In this document: positions 12,224 through 22,654 of the stretch, in pieces
Layout: each line of letters begins with the position of its first letter
How positions within the stretch are numbered: the stretch's first letter is position 1
Assembly: GCA_022495005.1 (NCBI GenBank)
Contig: JAGYXB010000028.1
Span: 62,001-126,000, forward strand
Direction: 5' to 3'
Source of the DNA: Rhyacophila brunnea
Taxonomy: Eukaryota; Arthropoda; Insecta; Trichoptera; Rhyacophilidae
DNA length: 64,000 nt
Program-made: the position numbers and the translations under genes
Notes under the pieces: generated by a model
Seen by the model: the letters and a program-made list of their open reading frames with translations, nothing else
Databases searched by the model: none
What the model was told of the DNA's origin: nothing

Positions 12224-12566
12224 TCGATTATCAGATAGATACTTTTTTGGATATTTCCTCAGTCGTATCTGTGTGAGAGATGCAACTAGACTCTTCCCAA
12301 CGACGTCTTGGCCACCGCGATGGCCGCGTTATTGACTTAAAATTTACTTGTAATTTTATCGGCGCCACATTCGCTGTTTGAAGTATCATCGGAGTATCCC
12401 TGCCGTGGCCCCCACATCTTAAAGCGGGCCACCTACCTATCGCTAAGGTGTGATGTTCGATATTGAGTAATGAAATGGAATAGTACAAAACTTAAATCCG
12501 TTAGAATTCAAATTCAAATTGCACCAAGTACCTTCTGTCATATATAGTATTAATGTTCTATACAAG

Positions 12567-12752
12567 CCCACGATGGCCGCGCGGTTTAGGCATCGGCCTA
12601 TAACGTCGTGGATCCCAGGTTCGAATCCAGGGTCTGGCAAGTACACATATTGTTTTTAAATTTATGTATGAGTCAGAGTATTGACCTAATAGGTTGAGGA
12701 AGTGGCTAACATCCATTTCTCGTAAAAACAAAATCTGTTAATACAAAACCTT
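12567..12752 (+). mobile_element. SINE-A copy (tRNA-derived)
   Basis: The head CCCACGATGGCCGCGCGGTT and box B-like GGTTCGAATCC mark a tRNA-derived RNA polymerase III promoter. The body matches the other four copies, but this one ends early, before the GTGGAGGCC tail. A true tRNA is unlikely: there is no complementary acceptor stem. Confidence 0.8.
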
Positions 12753-12904
12753 CCATATAATCTTATTAAGATAAGTGTTCCCCAAATGATAAAATTATGG
12801 ATATTCCGTGTATTTTTAACAATTTCAACAGTATCATAATAATTATTATGAAGCACTGACCGCAACCGTTTTGTGGTAACCAAGTAACATGTGACCCCTT
12901 TTAG

Positions 12905-12985
12905 GCGGCTCTCGTGGTGCAGTGCGTATGGCGCTGGCCTTCCACCCAAGAGTTCTGTGTTAAATTCCCGGTGAGGACATAATAT
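12905..12985 (+). mobile_element. SINE-C head (tRNA-derived)
   Basis: CTCTCGTGGTGCAGTGCGTA followed by a degenerate box B (TTAAATTCCCGG). The same head with a better box B (GGTTCGATTCC) occurs at 18568-18640. This is a different tRNA ancestor from SINE-A and SINE-B. Confidence 0.6.
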
Positions 12986-13259
12986 TTATGTGTTTTTTCA
13001 AAAGCCTGGGTTTTTGTGATTTTTCAAAATGACTAACAACCACCTTGTACGCTATTAATAATTTAAAAAAACTGCGATCCTTCGCCATATTGGATAAATA
13101 TATATTTTTATTAGTCAGGAAACACACTAAAAATAATCTACGCGAGAATTATCATTTAATTAAATCAATCAATTAATTACAACTAATAACATCGCACGGC
13201 CACATATCTTTAATGTTAATACTCTGTAATGAAAATAGCGCCGCAGTCGAGTTTTTTTC

Positions 13260-13375
13260 TGTCAGTGTATTTATCTCACTTACTTGGTTCATCCACACGC
13301 TGGGGTTCTCTTAACCACGGCCCTCCAGGCTAAAGCCCTGTCAGCACCTCCCCTCCTATGTAGCGCCTATGATAC
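13260..13375 (+). repeat. Dispersed repeat R3, copy A
   Basis: 'TTTATCTCACTTA.(C/T)TGG' through 'AGCCCT.TCAGC.CCTC' is shared with 63298-63415, including a matching run of short G+C-rich blocks. No coding frame is preserved in both. Family unknown. Confidence 0.6.
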
Positions 13376-14190
13376 CTACTTTTTCATGTTGTTTTTGGTT
13401 CTAGTTACTTCGGTTCATATACGATTCATTGTCATCTAAACTGCATAACCCCATGTGGCAGCTTCTCGCCAGGTTGCAATGTCGCATCTCTCGCAGCTCC
13501 GAATGCTCGTTGGAGACCTAAGGAAGCTTTTTCTAGATTTTAGACTGATTGTGTCGGTGTATGACCATTTATAGTGAACACTAGGAGAAATTAACGTGTG
13601 TACCTACAAAATGTGTCATTCTTTTCTGATGACTTCCAGTTTCCGCCCAACTAAGTCCCTCCCCCCGTCGATTACCACTCTGTAACAATTATATTTTATT
13701 ATTTTTTGCAAAGAGCATGAAATTAAATTCTTTAAGTTTGTATGTAAGTTTAGAATAATTGTGTTTCCTAGCGATATCGAATGTTAAATTTTATGTTTTT
13801 TATTATCAATCAATACACAAACCCAAGTTCCAACCAAAGTTCAAACTATCGTCAAGTGGCTATTTAATCAGAATTGAATTTACCTGTCCTCCGTAAAATA
13901 CTAAAATAAGTACTAAAAATTAAAGAAATATTAATATTTTATCTCGAAATAGTAATAATGGATCATTTAATATACAGGAAGTTATTTACAGAATGTTGAA
14001 AACAGTTAACTACATATTATAATAGTATATTTAACTTTGAAGTTGATTTGGAGTTGCATATGTTCAATCCTCAGTGCTTTAATGATATAATCTTAGTTGC
14101 AGCATACCATTACAGTCATTAGACTGTTATTAACAATTTGTATACATAAGGAAGCAGAGAAGGGTTTGCGATGTGATACGAGTTCAATAA
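13376..14190. other. No gene recognised
   Basis: AT-rich intergenic sequence. I see no repeat partner in the window and no plausible ORF. Confidence 0.45.
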
Positions 14191-14194
14191 AAGT

Positions 14195-14428
14195 CTCAAA
14201 TGGAGATGGACTGGACACATTGCTAGAAGAAGAGACAATAGTTGGACGAATTTAGTCATCCAGTGGTACCCAAGAGGTACAAAACGTCCGCAAGGTAGAC
14301 CTAGAGGCCGCTGGAACGATGAAATGATAAAGTTCTGCGGAAGTACTTGGCAACGCAACGCACAGGACCGAGAGAAGTGGAAGCACCTTGAAGAGGCCTT
14401 CATCCAGCAGTGGATAGATTTAGGCTGA
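14195..14428 (+). mobile_element. Non-LTR retrotransposon RT C-terminal fragment
   Basis: The open frame reads LKWRWTGHIARRRDNSW, then VIQWYPRGTKRPQGRPRGRW, NDEMIKFCGSTWQRNAQDRE and KWKHLEEAFIQQWIDLG, then stop. 'W.GH.AR..D..W', 'GRP..RW.DE' and 'Q..AQDR..W..L.EAF' are hallmarks of a LINE endonuclease-RT C-terminus. This is the best of three copies (others at 545-725 and 20712-20925). It is 5'-truncated. Confidence 0.85.
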
Positions 14429-14439
14429 TTTTACATAAG

Positions 14440-15064
14440 ACAGACTTGAGAGTGGGTCTATTGTTTGGGCACCGCATCAGTTGAAGTATGGCCTTATGGT
14501 AGAGAGGGTACAGAATAAATTTTTGAGACTCCTTTACTTGAGGTTGTATGGATACTATCCGTGGCTTTATCCAACTGACTTTCTCTTAGGCATGCTTACA
14601 TACTGCAGTCTGCAATTTAGAAAAAAATCTTTATTTAGCTACGTATTTTTTCGACTTATACGAGGTATAAAGGAGAACTCTGCCATTCTGGGCAGTGTTG
14701 ACCTGTGTGTCCCTGATAACTATCTTAGAAATAGAGACCATCAGTTGTTTATTCTCCCAAGGTGCAGAACCAACCTGCCACTGGAAATACCAATTGGGAG
14801 GGCGATAACTATGTTCAACGAAATTGCTTCGGGTGTTGATATATTCCACCTACGTGAGAATGAGTTTAGGTGGACGTTGTTTTATAAATTCTTAAAATAG
14901 GGTCTGCTTAACTCATCCGGTGTACTTCCTTGCACCTATCTAATTTATCTATCTCTTTTTTTATGTAATACTGTTTTATATATCTTTGTTTCTAATTGTC
15001 ATTTGTGAACGTCCTAAACTTATAATTTATAATGTCCACAATATGTTAAAAAAATAAATAAATT
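14440..15064 (+). mobile_element. Jockey/CR1-like retrotransposon 3' end (RT C-terminus plus 3' UTR)
   Basis: The frame to the stop at 14900 encodes IVWAPHQLKYGLMVERVQNK, then FLRLLY, GYYPWLYPTDFLLGML, VPDNYLRNRDHQLFILP and RCRTNLP. This is the post-polymerase region of Jockey/CR1-type ORF2. A 3' UTR follows, with GTGAACGTCCTAAACTTATA and an AAATAAATAAATTG tail. The last part is almost identical to 57664-57950, so both come from one recently active family. The 5' end abuts the preceding LINE fragment. Confidence 0.85.
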
Positions 15065-15457
15065 GAAATTGAAAATAAGAAAAAACGTATAAAAATGATA
15101 ATGTTTGAATATATCTAAGAAAATGTTATTTTCCTCAAGTAACATATTGTGTAGAGTGAATAAATTTCCCTGGAAAATTCAAAACTATCCAAGTATCACC
15201 AAGATCAGATTCGGACGATGTACCTACTGTATCTTAGCTTAACACTAAACGCAACCCCCGCCCTATTGTCCCTTTATTGCTTGCGTCGGATAGCATCTAC
15301 CTCAGACGATTAAGATGGCATGACATCCAAGGAGAAGGCAAACTGTGGAATTCATTATCCACTTAACAATATAAGGGGTTAAGTTTCATACGTCTACAGG
15401 GTTAATCTACAATCATCGACTTACTGAAAGACGCAGGATCTGAAGAATAAAAGGGCA
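15065..15457. other. No gene recognised
   Basis: Spacer between two mobile elements. No supported feature. Confidence 0.45.
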
Positions 15458-15465
15458 CTCGTAAA

Positions 15466-16348
15466 TAGGGATTCCAATCCCGGGATCCCGAGCTACTTTC
15501 GATACCTATGAATCCCGGGATTGATAAACATAATCCCGAAACTTTCGGGATTGATTTTTTTTATCAATTTTTACGAAAAATAAAATAAAAACGAAAATAT
15601 AACAGAAAAAAATACTTCTAATAACAAATAACTACATTAGAAATAAACTTAGTTTGAATGAAGTTTGATTTATACCCATGTGTAAGTTGCTGATTCATAA
15701 AAATGAGAAAGATTGGAAAAAAACAATGCCTCGCACTATTAACAAAGTAATTCCACCATGATCTCATACGTTTTACGGCAGTTTCATATTTGGCTGTCTA
15801 ATTAGATTTTTGAAGCGGAAAGGCCATAAGTACACCATGATTTGCTTTACTGTTTTAAATCTCGCTAACCCATTCATTAAGTCTTTACTATCAGAAACAG
15901 CAATCTCATATTAAATTCACATTATTATTTATATTACAATATTATTTACGTACGTGGCCGGCCCTCCCTCACCCTGCAGCGATGCTACAAAAGCGACCTA
16001 CGTGCTGCAGGTCTGACATGGCGGGAGGCACAGGAGTTGGTGATGGACCGAGGGAAGTGGCGCCAACTTGTGCTTGCCCTATGCCCCAATGTTGGGACGT
16101 GACAGGGTGAAAGAAGAGAGAGAATTATTTACTCCATTAAACTTATGTATTTCCAAGATTGAACATATACAATATTAACAATAAATGTCTTAAATAGTAT
16201 AAATTATACTAGATTTGATTTTTGATATGATTGATTGATTTTACCAATGTTATTTGTAAATATAAAATTTTTATATTACCAATGGAAAAAATGCCAATCC
16301 CGGGACCAGTTCCGGGATCAGAATTTTGGCTCGGGATTTGATTCCCTA
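15466..16348. mobile_element. hAT-like non-autonomous element, 883 bp with nested insertion
   Basis: The left end TAGGGATTCCAATCCCGGGA is matched inverted by the right end CTCGGGATTTGATTCCCTA. Flanks CTCGTAAA (15458-15465) and TTCGTAAA (16349-16356) form an 8-bp duplication with one mismatch, as expected for hAT. A partial relative lies at 3296-3845. A LINE 3' end is inserted at about 15951-16124. Confidence 0.8.
15951..16124 (+). mobile_element. LINE 3' end nested in hAT-like element
   Basis: The frame encodes LTLQRCYKSDLRAAGLTWRE and 'MDRGKWRQLVLALCPNVGT', then stop. The nucleotide sequence matches 62700-62880. Comparison with the uninterrupted copy at 3296-3845 defines the insertion, and ATTATTTA-type bases are duplicated on both sides. 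Confidence 0.8.
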
Positions 16349-16639
16349 TTCGTAAACGACTAATTTTATCAATAGCATTATAAATAAGTCTCCTTTTCAG
16401 CTCGAATATATTAATACTTCTAAATAGAAAAAGAAACTTATTTTCCCTACATAAAGATGCATTACAAAATATGACAAAACTTATCATGTTTTAATAGCAT
16501 TGTATAAAACTCTCCTGCGCCCTGTATTAACGTATGCACAGAATGCTGGGTACTCGGCAAACAGGGTGAGAGCAATATGAATATTTAATTAACATTTTTT
16601 TATTCAACGAATAATTCACAAGATTAAAGAATGTAACAT

Positions 16640-16868
16640 TCTAATTACTGAACATACATAATTTTGAAAACACTTCAGAGAAAATATGTTATAACCAATA
16701 GAAAAAATCTTTTTTGAAAAAAGTAACACACCCAGCAGGAATCGAACCTGCATCTCTCTGGTTTCGCGCCCATGCACATAGACCACTATACTATAGGGGC
16801 CATGCATAATTGCGACTTATTTTAAGTAATGGCTCTTAATACTCTTTGAAGTGCTTTCCAAATTCCAA
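16640..16868 (-). mobile_element. SINE-B copy (tRNA-derived, best copy)
   Basis: On the - strand GCCCCTATAGTATAGTGGTC is a box A-like segment and GCAGGTTCGATTCCTGC is a box B in a paired arm, strongly tRNA-Asp-like. A SINE body with TTTTTTCAAAAAAGATTTTT follows. The acceptor arm does not close, so it is read as a SINE head and not a functional tRNA. A single arm of the 12.1-kb palindrome (16600-16640) adjoins it. Confidence 0.75.
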
Positions 16869-17496
16869 AAACACTAAAACCTAAAAAAATTAAATAAAAA
16901 ATAGAAATGTATACAAAACTGCTTAGGATAAATTTAAAACAATTGTTAAAAATGTCATTTTAAAATATTTACGTGGAACGATAAAGAATTTTCTATTCGA
17001 AAAATTGTGAGGTACCTAATAATGTTATTGTGAACGAAGTGTTTCGGACATCGATTTTCCTCCCGCGTCAAGGCGTTTATGAATTAAAATATATCGTCAC
17101 GGCAACACTACAATTAGATTTTCACTGTTTTTGAGATAGCTATTGAACATGATTCTACATTTCCTTCTCTACAAAATGATAAAACTATGTATCTAAAACA
17201 GAAGTTAATGGGAATTGTATTAATTTTGTGTTTAAAAATATTAGCTAACTTTGACACCATAAATCCATTAAATAAACAAATTAATGTATCTATTTTTTTT
17301 CATTCAATTGAATATTATTTATTTGTTCACAATTAGACAAGCATTATTTAACATTTTTATTTTAAATAATAATTATAGCCTTAATTAATCAAGTAAAGTT
17401 TAAAATTCATTTTCCCAACAATGACTAGATCAGAATTATCTAGTTGTAGTATTGGGGCGACGATATACTTTTAGATTTTACCCTAAGATACACTCG
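16869..17496. other. No gene recognised
   Basis: AT-rich intergenic sequence with no supported ORF, RNA or repeat. Confidence 0.45.
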
Positions 17497-18063
17497 CAGC
17501 AGGAAAGGGTGGAGGTAGGCTGGTGAGATCCGCCATAAAAAATGCACAATACACTTTGTTAGTCATACGTGTTTGTTTTTATTGAACTAAGAATACAATT
17601 TAAAGATGGTATTGGTTAGTTTTTAAAAATCAAATAAACCCTGCCTAAACCAAATCATAATTGTTTTGGTATATTATGGGCGAAATGACAAAATTGTGCA
17701 CACTTTTTCATTAATACTTATTTGTTTTCGTTGGATTAAGAATACAATTTACACATATTTTAAATTCATTAAGCCTCTATACCAAACATAATAGATAAAA
17801 AATATTATTCTATCTACAAAATATTCAAAGTTATGTATGATTTAATTTCATAATTTTAGATATTTTATAGATAGATGAGTATTTTTTTGACTATTATCTA
17901 TTATAGCTTAGTTTTTGCAGGGTTTAATTGAATTTTAGAAACTAACTAACACCAACTGTAAATTGTAGTCCTATTTCAATGAAAATAAATACGTATGACT
18001 GATGAAGTTTAGTGTGCATTATTTATGGCGGATCTTAACAGCCTACCTCCACCTTCGTCACTG
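17497..18063. mobile_element. MITE family M1, intact reference copy, 567 bp
   Basis: Begins CAGCAGGAAAGGGTGGAGGT and ends ACCTCCACCTTCGTCACTG, an imperfect terminal inverted repeat extending through AGGCTGxTxAGATCCGCC. Subterminal motifs (AAACCCTGCCTAAACC and its mirror) recur internally. It is non-coding. It defines the structure of the interrupted copy at 7605-8695 and the partial ones at 8755-9191 and 27519-27860. Confidence 0.8.
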
Positions 18064-18567
18064 AGATACAGTATAGAAATGTTAATATACCAAATGCATG
18101 ACAGGTAAGTTTCACAGAAGTGGGTTAGTTGTCGAGAGCCTCAGGCCGCTTGTATGAGAAACAACTGGCAGTTGGTAAGTATTTTGTATACCCGAAAACC
18201 GACCCGTTCAACAAAACTTGTGTCCGTGGACTTATGTACTTTGGACGGTTAAATTCCTTGTTATAGAGCATTATTAATTACCTTGACCAATACGCGGGCT
18301 TTATTAGGGCAGCGCGTCCGATCACAGAAAACTTTAAGCTCTTCTAAGGACAAAGCTTTCAGCGAAAGATGGAAAACTTTAATAATAAAAACTTTTTATG
18401 GTTTTTCTTTTATACAAAGATAAAGGTAGGCGACTTTAAATGGCAGATTATTTGACTAAGTTAATATAATTAATATAAAAAAGGATGGTTACTGCTGTTC
18501 ATCATTGCGCTTGCAGTGGAGTAGTGCTAGATAGTTCGTTTCAAAAGTTGTGGGTCGCTCAAACACT
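18064..18567. other. No gene recognised
   Basis: No coding or RNA feature that I can support. Confidence 0.45.
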
Positions 18568-18640
18568 CTCGTGGTGCAGTGCGTAAGGCGCGCCTTTCAT
18601 CCGGGAGCTCCGGGTTCGATTCCCAGTGATGACACAATAC
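18568..18640 (+). mobile_element. SINE-C head with intact box B
   Basis: CTCTCGTGGTGCAGTGCGTA (box A region) and CCGGGTTCGATTCCCAG (box B arm) are spaced as in a tRNA. The 5' and 3' ends do not pair into an acceptor stem. A sister head is at 12905-12985. Confidence 0.6.
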
Positions 18641-18831
18641 ATCATTTCCCTCACAATTCACTTCTACGGCATTGCGTACGAGCAAGCTTCCAGGGTTCGT
18701 CATGAGACAAGCCAAGCCATTCAAGAATCCAAATGTTTTACATACACTCTATGTGTCGTTAGTACGTAGTATTCTTGACCATTATCTGGAGTCCTTATGA
18801 GGTTTTCTACTAGCTTATCTTAGAGCGTATT

Positions 18832-19780
18832 CAGAAGAAATTTCTTCGATATCTTTATTTTAATATGTAATTATATTCCTTCTGACAGTTTCTCATACGA
18901 GTAACAACTTTCTTCAAGGCATAGATACTCGCCTTTCATTATATTGAAGCTCAAAGGTCACTTCTGCTCTTCAAACATTTTTCCCTGCTTTCATAGGGTA
19001 TAGGTTCCAATCCCGATAATCTGGAAAATTTAAATTTTTATGCACCCGTCAATTACATGTGTTGTCGCAACTATGACGTCCTATTTTGTGGGAAAGCTGT
19101 TTCGTCATATCAGGCTCACCAGGCACCAATAACGAGGACTGTACGGCTGGTCAATGTATTCCCTAGAGATGTAGACATTTTTAGCGATGCAATATGTATT
19201 TTGTTTTTAGAATTCTATTTTATTTTTTAATTTGTATTATTTTTTTTAATTATTTGTTTTTTCTGTACTAAGTTGATTTAGCTGTATTTTTTATTTTAAA
19301 TGTCATGTTGTGAGCGTCTTGAATTAATAATTTGTTATGTGCTCAATGTGTCTTTTTAGATAAATAAATAATAAGTGTGTAATCATGTGATGCAAATTTT
19401 ATTTTAGACGTCCCGTGGGTGTAGGTTGTTTATTATAAAGAGCGGCAGGAACGAATACGATAATTACAACGTTTGAAAGCAGTGTCAGTTTTCCATGAAG
19501 CAGACGATGCAGCCACTTTGTTATAAATTACTTTCATCTTATTTTTTATTAATATAAGTCCACGCACCTAAATCCACCATTGTTTGAGAGTAGGTTTCGT
19601 AGAAATGCCACGTGAGAGCAGGGAAAAATGCTTTAAGAGTAGAAGTGGCCTAAGAGCTTAAAGGCGAGCGTGTTTTGAAGAAAGTTAGTCGGAAAATACT
19701 CGTTTGCGAAACTGTCAAAAGGAAAATAATTATATTATACTTACATTAAAATAAAGATGTCGAAGAAATTATCGATTCAA
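18832..19780. repeat. Large inverted repeat flanking a LINE tail
   Basis: The left arm (about 18832-19000) and right arm (about 19590-19780) are imperfect reverse complements. Both carry versions of ATTTCTTCGA(T/C)ATCTTTATT, CTGACAGTTTC(T/G)CA, ACTTTCTTCAA and CATTTTTCCCTGCT. The interior holds a LINE 3' end (19115-19378). A fragment of the outer part (CCACCATTGTTTGAGAGTAG) also occurs near 10060. It is either a fold-back transposon or two inverted copies of one element. Confidence 0.65.
19115..19378 (+). mobile_element. Non-LTR retrotransposon 3' end
   Basis: Encodes a decayed 'ARTVRLVN..PRDVDIF' tail and then a T-rich 3' UTR with CATGTTGTGAGCGTCTTGAA and an AAATAAATAA end. The sister copy at 26966-27296 keeps the frame better. 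Confidence 0.7.
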
Positions 19781-20711
19781 TAGTGTTTTATTGATGATGT
19801 CGTACCAAGTATGTAAAGATCTTCAATTTTACTCTGTTATTCTTCATTGATCGAATGTCTTAATTTACACGGATCATTGGCAGTTTTCCGTCGACGCTCT
19901 TGACGAGTCTTAACTCGTCAATCCCGATTACCTTAATTCCATTTAATTCATTCACCGCGTCGTAACCCATTTCACTTGTGATTACTGATTAGTCCGCTTC
20001 GTAAAACTTTCCCCGTCGTGAATTCAGAATGTACCTATTTACTTATACACACATGTGACATGTCCAGATCCTTGCACCAGTGGTGTCAGTGGTGAATCGA
20101 CCACAGTTTCAAAATATGTTTACATACGTTTTTATGGTTTCGAGAAAAAACATAAGAAACAGTGTGGCTATCATGTAATCAACATAACAAAGAATGTAAT
20201 GTTGTAATTGAAAGGTGAATTGTTAAAAATGTTTTAAAATATAAATATCAAATTCGTAGTATGGCTGCCAAAAGTTGATAAATCGATAATTTAGGTAAAG
20301 GTAGGTATTTAGAGTTAATAACGAATTATGTGTGTGTAGGGACAGGGACATCTCGACACTAGGACACTAAGTGGGCGCCGCACTGTCGAATGAAATAAAT
20401 ATACGTTCGTTACGATTTGATGCATAAAATAGAGGAAAAATTTAAATAAATTTATTAAAAAAAATTGTTTATATAAATTATATTAAAAAAAAATTAATAA
20501 AATTATTACTTGGTAGTTTTAATTCATTTTGCTCTTGACATGTTTTTTATTGCGGATTTAGAATTATTATGCCAGAGGTTTTATATATAAAAAAAACTCT
20601 CTTCTCATTGGAATTTTAACATAATATGTATATGCACGATTAAATCATTATTTACGTGTGCATATTTATATTCTCACTAAGTATTAAATAACAATCATCA
20701 TCAGCTTGAAT
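19781..20711. other. No gene recognised
   Basis: AT-rich intergenic sequence. I found no repeat partner within the window. Confidence 0.45.
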
Positions 20712-20925
20712 CTAACCACTGCTGGATGAAAGCCTCTCCAAGCTGATTCCACTTCTCTCGATCCTGTGCGTTGCGTTGTTATATTCTTCTGCAGAACTTA
20801 GTTATTTCATCGATCCTGCGGCCTCTAGGTCTACCTTGCGGACGTTGTGTACCTCTTGGGTACCACTGGATGACTCGATTTGTCCAGCAATTCTCCCTTA
20901 TTCGAGCTATGTGTCCAGCCCATAT
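20712..20925 (-). mobile_element. Non-LTR retrotransposon RT C-terminal fragment
   Basis: On - it reads WAGHIARIRENCWTNRVIQW, YPRGTQRPQGRPRGRR, IDEITKFCRRI, stop, QRNAQDREKWNQLGEAF. It belongs to the same family as 14195-14428 but is interrupted by a stop codon. Confidence 0.8.
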
Positions 20926-21309
20926 GAAATGGAATGAAGAAATGGGCTAAATGATTGAATTGATGAATGAATTTATATAATAAGTATTAAATAATATGTA
21001 TTTTAAAAGTACCTATAATTCACGAACGTCTTTGTATTTTCAATTTCATTCGATTACGAAGCGCCCATTTGTCCCGGCGCCGAATCGTCCTAAACCCAAT
21101 TTGTATGCTAGAAAAAAAATCAAGGTCATCCGATATATAGAACATGCACATAAAGTACAAAGAAATTAGCATTATGCCTGGTTTTAGAGGACATGTCTAA
21201 CTTTCAAATTACAATAATTACTCCATAGCATAATTTAGAAACTTACCAACTTTTGGCAGTAATCCCACGAATGTCATTTAAAAGTATATCGTGAATCTGT
21301 AATCTGAAA
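20926..21309. other. No gene recognised
   Basis: No supported feature. The bases just before R2 copy B are AT-rich and non-coding. Confidence 0.4.
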
Positions 21310-21780
21310 ATTGTACGAATGCAGTTGGGCGTATCACAGTTCATCGTTTATTGAAAACTGATGATTGCCGTATAGCATTGAGATCAAATTCGTTTCTAAA
21401 TAAAAAACACTTTCAAATACGTGATAAAAACCACCGGAATACAAGGGAAAGATATAAGAAGATTGGTAGGTATGTAAATTAGATCTAGATAGTATTACAA
21501 TCATATCGTATGTAATTATATACAATTCTGAATGGTTCAAAAGTAAGTTAGCAAGTATGTATGTGCACGTAAGTATCAAGTCGTGCCAATCAAATTTGTG
21601 ATAATAATGACAAAGTACCAATCAAAGTAATGTTCTTATTGAATCTAATAAAAACGCACCATTACTGTATGCAATGTTCCACGAACTCATTTTTTGATTT
21701 TAATGTTATACGGCCATCTCTATCCGTTACGATAGCTCACGGTAAACTGTTATATAGTACAATTTACGTGTAACCGTTTA
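21310..21780 (+). repeat. Dispersed repeat R2, copy B
   Basis: Partner of 5725-6120 in the same orientation, with scattered indels. It is non-coding. Both R2 copies lie upstream of a T1 inverted-repeat element (6130-6850 and 22655-24125), so R2 and T1 may be parts of one larger element. Confidence 0.65.
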
Positions 21781-21947
21781 AAGATGTTTTTTTTAATTAA
21801 GAAAAATACTACAAAAAAGTGATTAAAAATTATTAGCAAGTTCAAGTGTTACAACAAAAAATCTTAGAGTGATGCGTGACGTCAGTTAGTAATTAAAGAA
21901 ATACCTACTTTGATTTAAAAATACGAAAGCCGATCGCCAATAGTAAA

Positions 21948-22132
21948 TCAATTTGGAAAGCGCTTCAGAGAGTATTAAGAGAAATTAGTTAAAAATTGTG
22001 GCAATTAAGTATGACGCCTATAGCATAGTGGTCTATGGTCGATTCCTGCTGGATGTCTTACTTTTTTCCAAAAAAAGATTTTTCTATTGGTTATTATATA
22101 TTTACTCAGAATTGTTTTCAAAATTATGTATG
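21948..22132 (+). mobile_element. SINE-B copy, head internally deleted
   Basis: CCTATAGCATAGTGGTCTATG runs directly into GTCGATTCCTGCTGGATG, so the part between box A and box B seen in the copy at 16640-16868 is missing. The body and tail match. Confidence 0.7.
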
Positions 22133-22654
22133 GTAAAAAATACTACGTTAAAATTTTGAATTTTTCAAAAATTATTTTGTCATGTCTTAAAGAAAAAAAT
22201 ATTCTGAATATAAATCTAAAGAAATTTATAAACTTGTGACCGGTGTCGTCTTGTTAGTACAAAACACAAATCGATTAGCAATTTAACAATTTTAGTTTCA
22301 GAGTGTTGCCTTACTAATACTAAATAATTTATTCGAGCAATCAGATAGAGACACCACTGTATTTTAAGTTCTAATACCACGTCCAAGAAACAAAACACTA
22401 ATAAACGTCCGATGAAATCTTATAATCCTGCCTCTACGGTCAGTTCGGTAGGAACAACTTTCTAGGGGGTGGGAGGCGGTCATCTAAGTCCATGGATACA
22501 AACTTGTCGAAGTGAAGGAACAGATCGCCTTGGTAGCCAAATTTTAACAGCTCGGAACTAATATTATTAGTTGGGGATTGTTTGGTCGGTTTAGTAGGTA
22601 CCTACGCTCGTCTCGTAAATTTATAGGTCGTATGTATAATGTATTAATACCACC
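22133..22654. other. No gene recognised
   Basis: Short - strand open frames here have no recognisable content. Confidence 0.4.

Noticed and set aside
12231..12488. - strand ORF with RPSRWPRRRWEES as a LINE tail
   Set aside because: Faint resemblance to LINE C-terminal 'GRPRxRWxD' motifs, but no second motif supports it.
16732..16805. tRNA-Asp-like sequence on the - strand
   Set aside because: Boxes A and B are good, but the acceptor stem does not pair, and the same head plus body is repeated at 11445-11660 and 21948-22132. It is a SINE head.
18568..18640. tRNA-like sequence with GGTTCGATTCC
   Set aside because: No closing acceptor stem, and a second copy exists at 12905-12985. Treated as SINE-C.
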